Origin: Psychroserpens jangbogonensis
GTDB taxonomy: Bacteria; Bacteroidota; Bacteroidia; Flavobacteriales; Flavobacteriaceae
Length of the DNA: 64,000 nt
Direction of reading: 5' to 3'
Assembly: GCF_000797465.1 (NCBI RefSeq)
Contig: NZ_JSWG01000012.1
Span: 1 to 64,000, forward strand
Within the stretch, counting starts at the first letter, position 1, and each line of letters starts with the position of its first letter. Positions 17,810 through 27,377 of the stretch are shown here, one piece after another. A program made the position numbers and the translations under genes. The notes under the pieces were generated by a model, which saw nothing but the letters and a program-made list of their open reading frames with translations, was not told the origin of the DNA and ran no database searches.

Positions 17810-19084
17810 ATGAAATTAGCAAAACTGTTCTTCCTGTTATTTAGCATTAGTATTGGTGCACAATCCACATGGCAACCTGCTCCAAACATTCTCTCAAATC
17901 CTAATGGTCAACGTTTTGACGACGTGTTTTTTTTAAATGAAAATTTAGGCTGGGCAGCTAATGGATACTATGCAGCTGTTTACAAAACTACTGATGGAGG
18001 TTTGAATTGGACTGAACAGCTCAATGAAAATGATATACCTGGTGGATACTATTTTAGAAACATCGAATTTTTAAATGAAGACATTGGTTTTATTGGAACA
18101 CTAAACGGTACGTTCTTCAAAACCATTGATGGAGGAACAAATTGGACTGAAGTCACAAACATAACTCCAAATCCTAATGCACTTTGTGGCCTTGATGCTG
18201 TTGGAACTTCAACCGTTTATGGCTGTGGTGCTTATTTTAATCCAGCTCACATTATAAAATCAATAGATAGTGGAGATACTTGGACCTTTACTGATATGTC
18301 CAGTTATGCCAATGGTTTGGTAGAAGTTTTATTTTTAGATGAACTTACAGGATTCGCTTCTGGAAGTGGCGCTGATGGTGGACTGATTTTAAAAACAATA
18401 GATGGCGGAATATCTTGGACAGAGATTTACAACACAAATTTAAGTGGTGAATACGTATGGAAATTACAAACTCTTGAAGGCAATACTGATGTCATGTTTG
18501 GAGCCGTATCATCTGTAGGAGGAATTAATGGAAAATTAATTAAATCAATTGATGGCGGTGTTAATTGGGACAGCTTTGAAGCTGCAGAAACCGAAATTCA
18601 AGCGGTTGGCTTTATTACAGAAAACCATGGATGGATGGGTGGACATACTACAGGTTTTCAAGAAACTTTAGATGGAGGTCAAACTTGGAATGACTTAAAT
18701 ATTGGTAATAATTTAAATCGGATTTTCATTATTAACTCTACTACAGCGTATGCCTCTGGAACTACAGTTTACAAATACACGGAAGATACCTTAAGTGTTG
18801 AAGACTTAAGTCAAGAAGACAATGAACATTTAGATATTTCAATTTTTCAAAATCCCGTGGAAACTAATTTAGAATTTACCATTAATTTTAAGAGTGACGA
18901 CAATATTCTTATTGAGCTTTACGACATAAACGGAAAATTCGTAAAACGGTTATCTCGAGACATCATAGTTCAAAAGACTTTAAAGAGCTACAACTTTAAT
19001 GTTTCAGAATTAGCATCGGGAACTTACTTTATTGATTTTCATAACAATTCTGGAAGGTCCTCTTTAAAGTTTATAAAGAAGTAA
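17810..19084 (+). CDS. YCF48/BNR-repeat beta-propeller protein, T9SS cargo
   Basis: A 424-residue protein with a signal peptide (LFFLLFSISIGAQS). Residues ~20-330 are repeated propeller blades with the BNR/Asp-box-like pattern KT.DGG.NWTE (for example KTTDGGLNWTEQ, KTIDGGTNWTEV, KSIDGGVNWDSF), the arrangement of YCF48/photosystem II stability factor-like proteins. In Bacteroidetes such domains are common in secreted proteins and do not imply photosynthesis. The last ~80 residues (ISIFQNPVETNLEFTI, ELYDINGKFVKRL, LASGTYFIDF, SLKFIKK) are a T9SS type A sorting domain, so it should be exported across the outer membrane. Its ligand is unknown. Confidence 0.9.
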   Translation: MKLAKLFFLLFSISIGAQSTWQPAPNILSNPNGQRFDDVFFLNENLGWAANGYYAAVYKTTDGGLNWTEQLNENDIPGGYYFRNIEFLNEDIGFIGTLNGTFFKTIDGGTNWTEVTNITPNPNALCGLDAVGTSTVYGCGAYFNPAHIIKSIDSGDTWTFTDMSSYANGLVEVLFLDELTGFASGSGADGGLILKTIDGGISWTEIYNTNLSGEYVWKLQTLEGNTDVMFGAVSSVGGINGKLIKSIDGGVNWDSFEAAETEIQAVGFITENHGWMGGHTTGFQETLDGGQTWNDLNIGNNLNRIFIINSTTAYASGTTVYKYTEDTLSVEDLSQEDNEHLDISIFQNPVETNLEFTINFKSDDNILIELYDINGKFVKRLSRDIIVQKTLKSYNFNVSELASGTYFIDFHNNSGRSSLKFIKK

Positions 19085-19185
19085 TCTTTTATTGTAAACT
19101 TTAACATGTAATTGCGACATTTAATATAATATTAAGACCAATAGGTTCTAAATTTAGAAAAAATTCAAAAACACCTAAAACAATT

Positions 19186-19731
19186 ATGAAGAAATCAACG
19201 CTTATTTCAACTATTTCTATGGCATTTTTAATGCTTGTATCTATTAATATCAATGCACAGGATTATGCTGACTTAGATAAAAGCCCGATGGATGCGGCAT
19301 CATACCCTACAAGTTATAAAGAATCTAAAAAGCTAATTAAAATTGTATACAGCAGACCACAGTTAAAAGAACGTCCACTTGAAAAACTAGCTCCTAACGG
19401 CGAAGTATGGAGAACTGGAGCAAATGAAGCTGCTGAATTAACTCTTTACACTACAATGGTGTTCGGTGAAAAGAAAGTAGATGCTGGCACTTACACATTT
19501 TATGTGATTCCTGGCGAAACAGAATGGACAGCTATTATTAGTAAAGACCTTAATGTTTGGGGGAGTTATTCTTACAATGAAGAAAACGATTTTGCTAGAG
19601 TAACCGTTCCGGTTGTAATAGCAAAGGAGTCAATGGAAGTATTTTCTATTGCTTTCTCAGAAGCAGATAAAGGCATAGAAATGCACTTAGCTTGGGATGA
19701 CGTACGTATTACTATTCCTTTTGCAAGATAA
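19186..19731 (+). CDS. DUF2911 domain secreted protein
   Basis: A 181-residue protein with a signal peptide ending near ININAQ. The body matches DUF2911: SPMDAASYP near 28, IVYSRPQLKER near 50, the central GEVWRTGANEAAELTL, GTYTFYVIPGE and NVWGSYSYNEENDFARVTVPV. The family is widespread in Bacteroidetes and its molecular role is not established. It ends at a strong hairpin convergent with the lamin-tail protein gene. Confidence 0.9.
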   Translation: MKKSTLISTISMAFLMLVSININAQDYADLDKSPMDAASYPTSYKESKKLIKIVYSRPQLKERPLEKLAPNGEVWRTGANEAAELTLYTTMVFGEKKVDAGTYTFYVIPGETEWTAIISKDLNVWGSYSYNEENDFARVTVPVVIAKESMEVFSIAFSEADKGIEMHLAWDDVRITIPFAR

Positions 19732-19760
19732 AAAACAATTACTCTGATATTTCAGAACAT

Positions 19761-19797
19761 AAAAAAAAACGCCTTAAGATTTTTAAGGCGTTTTTTT
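19761..19797. terminator. Bidirectional terminator between DUF2911 and lamin-tail genes
   Basis: Stem ACGCCTTAA (19769-19777) with TTAAGGCGT (19783-19791), preceded by an A-run and followed by a T-run. It can serve both convergent genes. Confidence 0.92.
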
Positions 19798-19811
19798 ATG
19801 TCTAATTCTAA

Positions 19812-22124
19812 CTATCTAATAATTACTTTTTGAGTTTTTGCTTGACTTGAATTATCAAGTTGAACTATATACACACCATCTTCTAAACTTGCCACATCTA
19901 TTGTATGAACGTTCAAAGTAGGTTCTAAATCAGTTTCTAAAACCAATCGACCTCTTACATCAAATAACTGCAATTGTGTTTTTTCAAACAACTGACCACT
20001 AATTGTTAACGCTCGTGGCGTTTTAGTTGTGAAAATCTTCAAATCCTCTAACTCGTTTTCAGATGTGCCAAGAGTTTCATCAGCAAATCTTAAAAAGAAA
20101 CGACCTGTGCCAACTAAATTCAAATTGGGAGTCATTACAAAATCAGTTTGATTTAATAAGGTAAAGGTATTATTCAATCGATCTTCTAAAAACACATCTG
20201 TTGATGCTAGTAAATCTGATTCTAAAATACTAACCGTTATTTGTTCGCTTGCATTTGAATTGATTCCTAAAGGAATGACTATGGATTCAAAATCTTCATT
20301 TGGCAAGGATTGAATAGCCATATCAATACCTGTATTGTCTTCGACAAGTTCAGAATAAATTGAAAAACCGCCAGCATTGTTTCCCCAAACTCCAGCGTCA
20401 TACCCTGGATCTAATCCTAAGGTTGTGTTTTCAATAAAATAAAAATCGGTGCTTTTAGACGTATTGTTATTTGACAATTGTAATTTTAAATGGGTATTTA
20501 CAAATTCATTATTTCGACCTAAAATAAAATCATCACTTGCACCTGTAGCTCTCATTGCTGGAGTAAATTCTAAATCATAAAGAGGAGCATTAGTTGGATC
20601 TGCACTCACAAAAAATCCTTGACCTGGAGCAATTACCGTAGAAGCTGTTGTATTTGCCAAATTATAAATGGTCCAGCCATCTAATACAGTTCCGTCATAG
20701 CCATATATTGCAGCAGTTCCAAAGTTCATTAAACTTAAATTGCTAACACCAGTACTAACTTCATGAAGAAGGAAATCCTGAACATTTAAATATGAAGGAT
20801 AAGGATTTCCAACAAGGTTCCATTCTACTTCTGTTGGTCCAGAATTTGTAATGTCATGAGTTATAGTGCCATTATTAGCAGTTCCAGTAAATGTAAATGT
20901 ACCATTATCGTCAGAGGCAGCTCTGTAGCCAACTCCAGCATCTAGAGTTGCAGTTTCAGTATCAGCATATGTAAGGTATTCACCAACTGTTTTATCATAA
21001 GGACCAAACAAGAATAAAGTTCCACCAGAATTACTTAAAATATTTGGATTAGCAGAAGCAAACGTATTAAATGCTTGACCTGTCAAAGGCGGAGAAATTA
21101 AATCATTACTACCAGTTTCACCAGAACCATTAATATTTACATGGCGATTGTAGTAAATTGTTCCAGTTATTGAACCATCAAGAATTAAACTAGAGTATGA
21201 TGTTGATGACGATTCTAAAGTCACTGTTGGTGCTGTTAAAGTCACTCCAGTATTAATCGTGGCATCTGCGCCTTCTCTCACTTTTAAGCTTAATACAGAA
21301 ACATCTGACGCTATGATAGTAGATTCACCTTCCATAACTACAGCATTTTTAATACCAGTATTTGGTGTTGGTGTTTCATTCCACGCATCATTGTCATACA
21401 CTAAATGGTTAACGATTTGGTTAGAACCACTAGTTCCTGGCGACCCTAAATCTGGTGCATCAATGCCTTCTGATCTTTTGGCTGCTGCCCATAAGTTTCC
21501 ATCGTTATTATCTTGAATGTTACTACCAACATATTCCATAGAAGCGCCAACTGGATTTGGCCAAACTGGTCCTCCATCGTAAGACGTAATATCTATTTGC
21601 GTGTTTTCGCCGTCTTCCAAAATAAGAACATCTGCCGTGTTATTGAGTATCGTACTTGCATACTGATAATCAACCACTACATTTCCATTGCTTGCTAAAA
21701 CACTATTACGTGCTAAGACTACAAAACCATCTGAAGGTATAATCACATCACTCGCAATAACATGTGGTGAGGCATCTGCCAAATCATCTTTTATAGTCCA
21801 ACCTTTTAAATTAATAGGCAGCTTTGTTGGGTTATACACCTCAAAATATTCGCCATTGGCATCAGTAACCGCATCTGGATTTTGCATGATTTCGGTGATG
21901 ATGACCTCTATTTTTTCTTGTGGACTTATAAAGCCTTCAGATACATAGGTGTTAGCAACGGTTAACTCTTGCACATGGACTTCACCAATAGTGTAGAGCA
22001 CTTTGGTATTGCCCACTTTTACATTATCTCCTCCACTGTCTATGCTTGTTTTATAAAGCGTTTGCGCTTGGCAAAAACTTATGGCAATCAAGCTGGTAAT
22101 TACTGTTTTTAATATGTGTTTCAT
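19812..22124 (-). CDS. Lamin-tail-domain surface protein, T9SS cargo
   Basis: A 770-residue protein with a signal peptide (SLIAISFCQAQ). A lamin-tail (LTD) domain occupies about 72-210 (VIITEIMQNPDAVTDANGEY, LKGWTIKDD, FVVLARN). The central part (~230-640) is beta-rich, with VVMEGESTIIASDVSVLSLKVREGADATI followed by a WNLVGNPYPSYL motif common in Bacteroidetes secreted proteins. The last ~75 residues (LKIFTTKTPRALTI, QLFDVRGRLV, LEDGVYIVQLD, KTQKVIIR) are a T9SS type A sorting domain. Its ATG lies 18 bp after the stop of the YadA-head/DUF1566 gene, indicating co-transcription. Confidence 0.9.
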   Translation of the reverse strand: MKHILKTVITSLIAISFCQAQTLYKTSIDSGGDNVKVGNTKVLYTIGEVHVQELTVANTYVSEGFISPQEKIEVIITEIMQNPDAVTDANGEYFEVYNPTKLPINLKGWTIKDDLADASPHVIASDVIIPSDGFVVLARNSVLASNGNVVVDYQYASTILNNTADVLILEDGENTQIDITSYDGGPVWPNPVGASMEYVGSNIQDNNDGNLWAAAKRSEGIDAPDLGSPGTSGSNQIVNHLVYDNDAWNETPTPNTGIKNAVVMEGESTIIASDVSVLSLKVREGADATINTGVTLTAPTVTLESSSTSYSSLILDGSITGTIYYNRHVNINGSGETGSNDLISPPLTGQAFNTFASANPNILSNSGGTLFLFGPYDKTVGEYLTYADTETATLDAGVGYRAASDDNGTFTFTGTANNGTITHDITNSGPTEVEWNLVGNPYPSYLNVQDFLLHEVSTGVSNLSLMNFGTAAIYGYDGTVLDGWTIYNLANTTASTVIAPGQGFFVSADPTNAPLYDLEFTPAMRATGASDDFILGRNNEFVNTHLKLQLSNNNTSKSTDFYFIENTTLGLDPGYDAGVWGNNAGGFSIYSELVEDNTGIDMAIQSLPNEDFESIVIPLGINSNASEQITVSILESDLLASTDVFLEDRLNNTFTLLNQTDFVMTPNLNLVGTGRFFLRFADETLGTSENELEDLKIFTTKTPRALTISGQLFEKTQLQLFDVRGRLVLETDLEPTLNVHTIDVASLEDGVYIVQLDNSSQAKTQKVIIR

Positions 22125-22142
22125 ATTCTTTTATTTTTTTAA

Positions 22143-24392
22143 TTAAAAAGCCCGAACTGGACGTACTTGCAAAGAATGGATTTTACTGAAATTGTTTTCA
22201 TTTCCAGAACCAAATCCCCTAATAAACGCGTTATTACTTCCGTTTTCAAAAGAACTCCAATAGTTACCCGTCTGAAAACCACCAATATTTCCTGAATCTC
22301 CTGGACCAGTATTAATTCCATTTTGATCTGAATCCGCGAGATTAGTCCACATTAATTGTAACTCGAATCTTGAGGGTAAAAACCAATCACTATAGGTGCC
22401 ATCATCATAGTTATCACATGCCTCGCCTGCCAATGTAAAACCGTCTGCCATATGACAAGCATTATTAACAATAGCCGTTGTATTAGCCTGTCCACTGCCT
22501 ACTGCAGCAGCCGTACCAACACCTGTCCCAACGCATCCCCAAGAACTTGCTGGCAAGTCTGCAGTTGCAGCTATCAAACCATGTTCACCACTAGCATCTA
22601 AGTAAAAAATATAACCTCCTTTATAGAAATCTCCTAAGGCTGGAGCTGCACTAGCTGTGCCTCCAATGATATTAGTCCATTCTGTACCGTTATATACTTG
22701 AACTTCTCCATTGTCACCACAATTGGTACACCAGACGATTAAACCTGCAGCCACTGGTGCTGCAATTGAATTACGCTCAACCTCTGACATACGTGGCGGT
22801 AGAAATCCTTTTGTTGTAGAGTTTACATCTAATTGTGCTGAAGGGTCTGGACTTGTAGTACCAATTCCTATATCTCCATCGACATCAGATATAGAACCGT
22901 CCACTAAACTTGTACCATCCCATTTAGGAACTGTATTGGTTGTAACCGAAGCAACTTTTGGATCTGTTTCATCTGCAGAAGTGAATAATACTGGTAAATC
23001 AGTTAAATTATTATAACTTCCACTAAAGAGCGTTGGCTGATTGGTTAAATTGTTATAATCACCATTAAACAGAACTGGTACATTAGAAAGATCATTATAA
23101 TTACCGCTAAATGTAGCATCTATATAATTAGCATCTGCATACTCTTTCGTCACTAAAGCTTTCGCATTTGTAATTTCTGAGATCTCAAAACTTGGCGCCG
23201 TAATCACACCATCATCATTTACTTTAAAAACCTGATTAGCTGAACCATTTTGGACAACGAAATCACCCGTTTCATTTTCATCATAATCCAACTGTATATG
23301 GACAGCATCATAACTACGAAGAAAAATATCACTTCCTAAATAATTCGGGTCTGAAGAAATAATACCATCATCGCCAGAAGTTGTATTTTGAGTACCACTT
23401 ACAATAATATCTGGAGCAGAATCAACACTTGCTGTTAAGGTTCCGTTTAGTGTTGCATTACCATTTTTAAGTATGGTTAAGGCATTACTCTTATTACTAT
23501 TATTAGATCCATTACCAATTTCAAATAAGGGATCAGTTTCTACCCAGCTATCTGTTGTACCTCCACCAACATTAAAACGACCAAGAGCTACAACATCATA
23601 GGCACGAGCAATAGTATTAATACCCATTGCGGTTGAATATTGACCTAGAGAATTTGTAAAGAATCCCATTGCGGTCGAAATTGTCCCTGTTGATGTTGAA
23701 CCAAAGCCCATTGCTATTGATGTTGCACCTGATGCTTCGTTATTATGACCAAGAGCTGTTGAACGACTTCCAGAAGCCATTGTGCCATCTCCTAATGCTG
23801 TTGAATTATATCCTGACGCTTCTGTGTTTGCTCCCATTACGGCTGAGTACTGACCAGTGGCTCCTTTTGTTAAACTAGCAGTTGAAGAATAGCTCAAATC
23901 CACAGCATTCGCACCAACATTCCCAAAATTAGCAGCGATTCTGTCTATTTTTACTAAGCCATCGCCATTGCCTTCGTCTATAGCTTCTAAACCTGTGACA
24001 TTAGCAGCAGTTTTAGCACTCAAGGCATAAGGTACTGCATTAAAACCTGTTGTACCCATATCTGTAAGACCAGAGCCTGAGTTAATTTGTGTGTTTAAAA
24101 AATAGTCGTCATTTGACCAGTTGATATTGGCATAAATACCACTGTTAACTGTACCATCACCTATATTAATAATGATGATACCATTGGCATCAGTCGTTGG
24201 TGTGTGCGTTTCTTGATACACATTATTAGTTTCTCCTGCACCTTGATAAATAATAAATTGCACAGTCACTTGTGTATTAGCCACAACAGCGTTGTTGCCA
24301 TCTTTAATAAGCGCTTTGTAATTGATACTGTTAGATTGTGCCATTGTTGTTATTGTAAACAATAAGAGCACTGCGAGCGAAATTTTTTTCAT
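22143..24392 (-). CDS. YadA-head-like repeat protein with C-terminal DUF1566/Lcl domain
   Basis: A 749-residue secreted protein (signal peptide ending TTMAQS). The N-terminal ~125 residues are a beta-sandwich-like region (INYKALIKDG...VNVYQETHTPTTDANG...PYALSAKTA) seen in many Bacteroidetes fibre proteins. Residues ~180-270 hold YadA-head-type repeats (STALGDGTMASGSRSTALGHNNEASG), which form left-handed beta-roll trimers in YadA. Short NYNDL(S/T)N repeats follow. The C-terminus (~590-749) is a DUF1566/Lcl-type domain (GGYIFYLD, GLIAATADLPASSWGC, DWFLPSRFELQLMW, YWSSFE, VRPVRAF). No T9SS sorting domain or YadA beta-barrel is present, so its export route is unclear. Its first ~170 residues are paralogous to the next gene. 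Confidence 0.88.
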   Translation of the reverse strand: MKKISLAVLLLFTITTMAQSNSINYKALIKDGNNAVVANTQVTVQFIIYQGAGETNNVYQETHTPTTDANGIIIINIGDGTVNSGIYANINWSNDDYFLNTQINSGSGLTDMGTTGFNAVPYALSAKTAANVTGLEAIDEGNGDGLVKIDRIAANFGNVGANAVDLSYSSTASLTKGATGQYSAVMGANTEASGYNSTALGDGTMASGSRSTALGHNNEASGATSIAMGFGSTSTGTISTAMGFFTNSLGQYSTAMGINTIARAYDVVALGRFNVGGGTTDSWVETDPLFEIGNGSNNSNKSNALTILKNGNATLNGTLTASVDSAPDIIVSGTQNTTSGDDGIISSDPNYLGSDIFLRSYDAVHIQLDYDENETGDFVVQNGSANQVFKVNDDGVITAPSFEISEITNAKALVTKEYADANYIDATFSGNYNDLSNVPVLFNGDYNNLTNQPTLFSGSYNNLTDLPVLFTSADETDPKVASVTTNTVPKWDGTSLVDGSISDVDGDIGIGTTSPDPSAQLDVNSTTKGFLPPRMSEVERNSIAAPVAAGLIVWCTNCGDNGEVQVYNGTEWTNIIGGTASAAPALGDFYKGGYIFYLDASGEHGLIAATADLPASSWGCVGTGVGTAAAVGSGQANTTAIVNNACHMADGFTLAGEACDNYDDGTYSDWFLPSRFELQLMWTNLADSDQNGINTGPGDSGNIGGFQTGNYWSSFENGSNNAFIRGFGSGNENNFSKIHSLQVRPVRAF

Positions 24393-24667
24393 TTTAGTAT
24401 TGGTTTCGGTTTGTAAAATCTTTAGTTAACATATAAGACCTTTGCATGAATTAGCACGCTAGGATTCTTTGATTCTACTCGAATGTAGACTTAAATAAAA
24501 TGACATCAACATCTATTGTACGAATGGAAAATCAAGTGGTTATGTTACCGTTAGATCAACGAATTAACCGTTGGATAGCTCATGTTGTAATTATAAACAA
24601 CAGGAACAATGCTCTTCATTTATGTATTGGTTTTGATTAGTATTGTTTTAAATATATGTTTCATAAG
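24393..24667. other. Gap between the two YadA-head genes, no feature recognised
   Basis: 275 bp without a supported gene, clear TAnnTTTG box or terminator on the minus strand. The last 20 bases before both YadA-head ATGs are similar (ACC-AAACCAATA-TAAA pattern), suggesting duplicated upstream DNA. Confidence 0.5.
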
Positions 24668-27160
24668 TTACTCTTTTGTTGTTTCTATTGTTGCTACAGC
24701 AACCTCATCTTCATTTGTTTTTGCAGTTTCTAAAGCAGAAAGCCTTGCCTCTAAACTGGCATATAATTTTTCTTTTTTCTCTAGCGCTTCAATTTTTTTG
24801 GCTTGTGTTTCAATAATAGCTTGCTGCTCTTGCATGCCTTTTATTAACACAGGTACTAAACTCACATAGTCTAGACTTAAGGTTTTATTCTCATCCCTTC
24901 CAACGCTAATCAACTCCTTTAAAATTGGCTGAACCTCTTGTGCTATAAGTCCTAAACTTCTGTGACTTTGAGAATCTCTATGTTTTTTCCAGTAATAACT
25001 TACAGGATTAAGTTGTAAAATGGTATTTAGCCCATAGTTCAAATCCTTTATGTCTGTTTTTAAGCGACGGTCTGAGTTTTGAGTTAATGAACCTGCTAAT
25101 GTGGCATTACCATTTTTTAAAATGACTAAGGCGTCACTATGTGCTAGGTAATAGCCATTACCAACAACTAATAAACGATCTAAAGGATCAAAAGCTGTAG
25201 TATTTAGTGGTGTTGTTGCAACATTATAGTTTCCTAAAGTGGTTTGCCCCCAACTCTCGGCTATTGCTAGACTACCTAATGCCATTGAATTATCCCCAGA
25301 AGCGGTTGATCCGGCACCCATTGCTGTTGATCTAGTTCCTGAGGCTGTTGTTCCTTGACCTATTGCAGTGGAAAAATGCCCTGATGCTGTGTTTGTACGA
25401 CCCATTGCTGTGGAATAATCACCTGAGGCTGTATTAGAGCTACCAAACGCTGTTGCACCTACTCCACTTGCGGTATTAGAAGCAGATTCAATTCCTGTGT
25501 TGCTGGTGGTATTGAAAGTAAACGGTGTATCAGGTGTATTCGTTAAATCATTATAATCACCGCTAAAGCCAGCATCGATATAATTAGCATCTGCAAACTC
25601 TTTAGTTACTAAAGCTTTAGCGTCTGTAATTTCTGAAATACCTAAACTTGGCGCTGTAATGGTACCATTTTTTAAAATGACTAAGGCGTCACTATGTGAA
25701 TTGAATACTCCATTACCAACAACTAATAAACGATCTAAAGGATCAAAAGCTGTAGTATTTTGTGCTGTTGTTGCAACATTATAGTTTCCTAAAGTGGTTT
25801 GCCCCCAACTCTCGGCTATTGCTAGATGACCTAATGCCATTGAATTATCCCCAGAAGCGGTTGATCCGGCACCCATTGCCGTTGATCTAGTTCCTGAGGC
25901 TGTTGTTCCTATACCAATTGCAGTGGAAAAAAGCCCTGATGCTATTGTTTGACGACCCATTGCTGTGGAATAATCACCTGAGGCTTCTGTTAACCATCCC
26001 ATTGCGATAGAATAATCTCCTATTGCTGTGTTAGTAGTCGATTCAATTCCTGTGTTGCTGGTGGTATTGAAACTAAGAGGTGTATCAGGTGCATTCGTTA
26101 AATCGTTATAATCTCCACTAAATACAGCATCTATATAATTAGCATCTGCAAACTCTTTAGTCACTAAAGCTTTAGCGTCTGTAATTTCTGCTATACCAAA
26201 ACTTGGTGCTGTAATTGTACCATTTTTTAAAATGACTAAGGCGTCACTATGTGAATTGAATACTCCATTACCAACAACTAATAAACGATCTAAAGGATCA
26301 AAAGCTGTAGTATTTTGTGCTGTTGTTGCAACATTATAGTTTCCTAAAGTGGTTTGCCCCCAACTCTCGGCTATTGCTAGATGACCTAATGCCATTGAAT
26401 TATCCCCCGAAGCGGTTGATCCTGCACCCATTGCTGTTGATCTAATTCCTGAGGCTTGATTACTTATACCCATTGCAGTGGAAAAATGCCCTGATGCTGT
26501 GTTTGTACGACCCATTGCTGTGGAATAATCACCTGAGGCTTCTGTTAACCATCCCATTGCTGTAGAATAATCTCCTATTGCAGTGGTTTGAAAACCAGTA
26601 GCCGCTGAATAGAGACCAGTAGCTCCTAGAGTCGTACTCGCGCCGGAAGAATAAGTCAAATCCACAGCATTTAAACCAATAGATCCATAATTAGCAGCAA
26701 CTCTACCTACTTTTACTAAACCATTGCCATTGCCTTCATTTATGGTTTCTAAACCTGTGACATTGGATGCTGTTTCTGCAGTTTTAGCACTCAAGGCATA
26801 AGGCACAGCATTAAAACCTGTGGTCCCCATGTTTGTTAAACCACTACCAGAATCTATTTGAGTGTTTAAAAAATGATCGTCGCTAGACCAATCAATATTG
26901 GCATAGACACCACTATTAACTACACCATCTCCAATATTAATAATAATGATACCATTGGCATCTGTGGTTGGTGTGTGTGTTTCTTGATACACGTTGGCTT
27001 GTGCAACACCTTGTAAAACACGAAACTGCACAGTGACTTGTGTGTTGGCAACGACTGCATTACTGGCATCTTTAATTAAGGCTTTGTAATTGATACTGTT
27101 TGATTGGGCAACTGTTGTTAAAGTAAACAACATGAGCAATGCTAGAGTAATTCTCTTCAT
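24668..27160 (-). CDS. YadA-head-like repeat fibre with C-terminal peptidase S74 chaperone domain
   Basis: An 830-residue secreted protein (signal peptide ending TTVAQS). After the same N-terminal region as its neighbour come three copies of a 185-residue module, each with YadA-head repeats (DYSTAMG, ASGxxSTAMG), a constant AESWGQTTLGNYNVATT segment and a DPLDRLLVVGNG strand. The C-terminus (~690-830) is an intramolecular chaperone/peptidase S74 domain: SDRRLKTDIKDL with the Ser-Lys pair expected for self-cleavage, NPVSYYWK, LGLIAQEVQPIL, and a trimerising coiled coil (MQEQQAIIETQAKKIEALEKKEK). Phage tail spikes use this domain to fold as trimers and then cut it off. No sorting domain is present. 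It directly follows the response regulator gene. Confidence 0.9.
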   Translation of the reverse strand: MKRITLALLMLFTLTTVAQSNSINYKALIKDASNAVVANTQVTVQFRVLQGVAQANVYQETHTPTTDANGIIIINIGDGVVNSGVYANIDWSSDDHFLNTQIDSGSGLTNMGTTGFNAVPYALSAKTAETASNVTGLETINEGNGNGLVKVGRVAANYGSIGLNAVDLTYSSGASTTLGATGLYSAATGFQTTAIGDYSTAMGWLTEASGDYSTAMGRTNTASGHFSTAMGISNQASGIRSTAMGAGSTASGDNSMALGHLAIAESWGQTTLGNYNVATTAQNTTAFDPLDRLLVVGNGVFNSHSDALVILKNGTITAPSFGIAEITDAKALVTKEFADANYIDAVFSGDYNDLTNAPDTPLSFNTTSNTGIESTTNTAIGDYSIAMGWLTEASGDYSTAMGRQTIASGLFSTAIGIGTTASGTRSTAMGAGSTASGDNSMALGHLAIAESWGQTTLGNYNVATTAQNTTAFDPLDRLLVVGNGVFNSHSDALVILKNGTITAPSLGISEITDAKALVTKEFADANYIDAGFSGDYNDLTNTPDTPFTFNTTSNTGIESASNTASGVGATAFGSSNTASGDYSTAMGRTNTASGHFSTAIGQGTTASGTRSTAMGAGSTASGDNSMALGSLAIAESWGQTTLGNYNVATTPLNTTAFDPLDRLLVVGNGYYLAHSDALVILKNGNATLAGSLTQNSDRRLKTDIKDLNYGLNTILQLNPVSYYWKKHRDSQSHRSLGLIAQEVQPILKELISVGRDENKTLSLDYVSLVPVLIKGMQEQQAIIETQAKKIEALEKKEKLYASLEARLSALETAKTNEDEVAVATIETTKE
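25080..26600 (-). repeat. Three in-frame tandem modules, period 555 bp
   Basis: The block CCAACTCTCGG recurs at 25250, 25805 and 26360, exactly 555 bp apart, and long flanking stretches are nearly identical. The third module, in coding order, is cut short by the S74 domain. The near-identity points to recent duplication inside the fibre gene. Confidence 0.92.
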
Positions 27161-27289
27161 TTTAATATTGGTTTTGGTTGGTTAGTATTATAAAGCAGCC
27201 CGATTCTCTGGGGAAGAAGAAAACGAATCTTTAGATATCATCTAAGACCTTAGCGGCTATCAGTTGGCAAGGAATATACTTTTATGATA

Positions 27290-27317
27290 CAAACATAATT
27301 TAAATTCTTGGTGCAAA
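27290..27317 (-). promoter_or_regulatory. Promoter of the YadA-head/S74 gene
   Basis: On the minus strand TTTG (27317-27314), 16 bases, then TATGTTTG (27297-27290) fits the Bacteroidetes promoter. The leader to the ATG at 27160 would be about 120 nt, much longer than its neighbours. Confidence 0.65.
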
Positions 27318-27320
27318 CAA

Positions 27321-27346
27321 TACGTAGTTAACGCAAAAACTACGTA
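27321..27346. promoter_or_regulatory. Inverted repeat upstream of the YadA-head/S74 promoter
   Basis: TACGTAGTT (27321-27329) and AACTACGTA (27338-27346) form a perfect 9-bp inverted repeat with 8 bases between, a few bases upstream of the -33 element. The inner motif TACGTAGT reappears overlapping at 27341. Its position and symmetry suit the dimeric LuxR-type regulator encoded next door. Binding is an inference. Confidence 0.5.
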
Positions 27347-27377
27347 GTACTACTTAGTAATAAACTAGAGTAAATTA

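Noticed and set aside
22139-22321. A 60-codon minus-strand ORF at the end of the DUF1566 gene
   Set aside because: It lies in another frame of a real gene and has no start signal or recognisable sequence.
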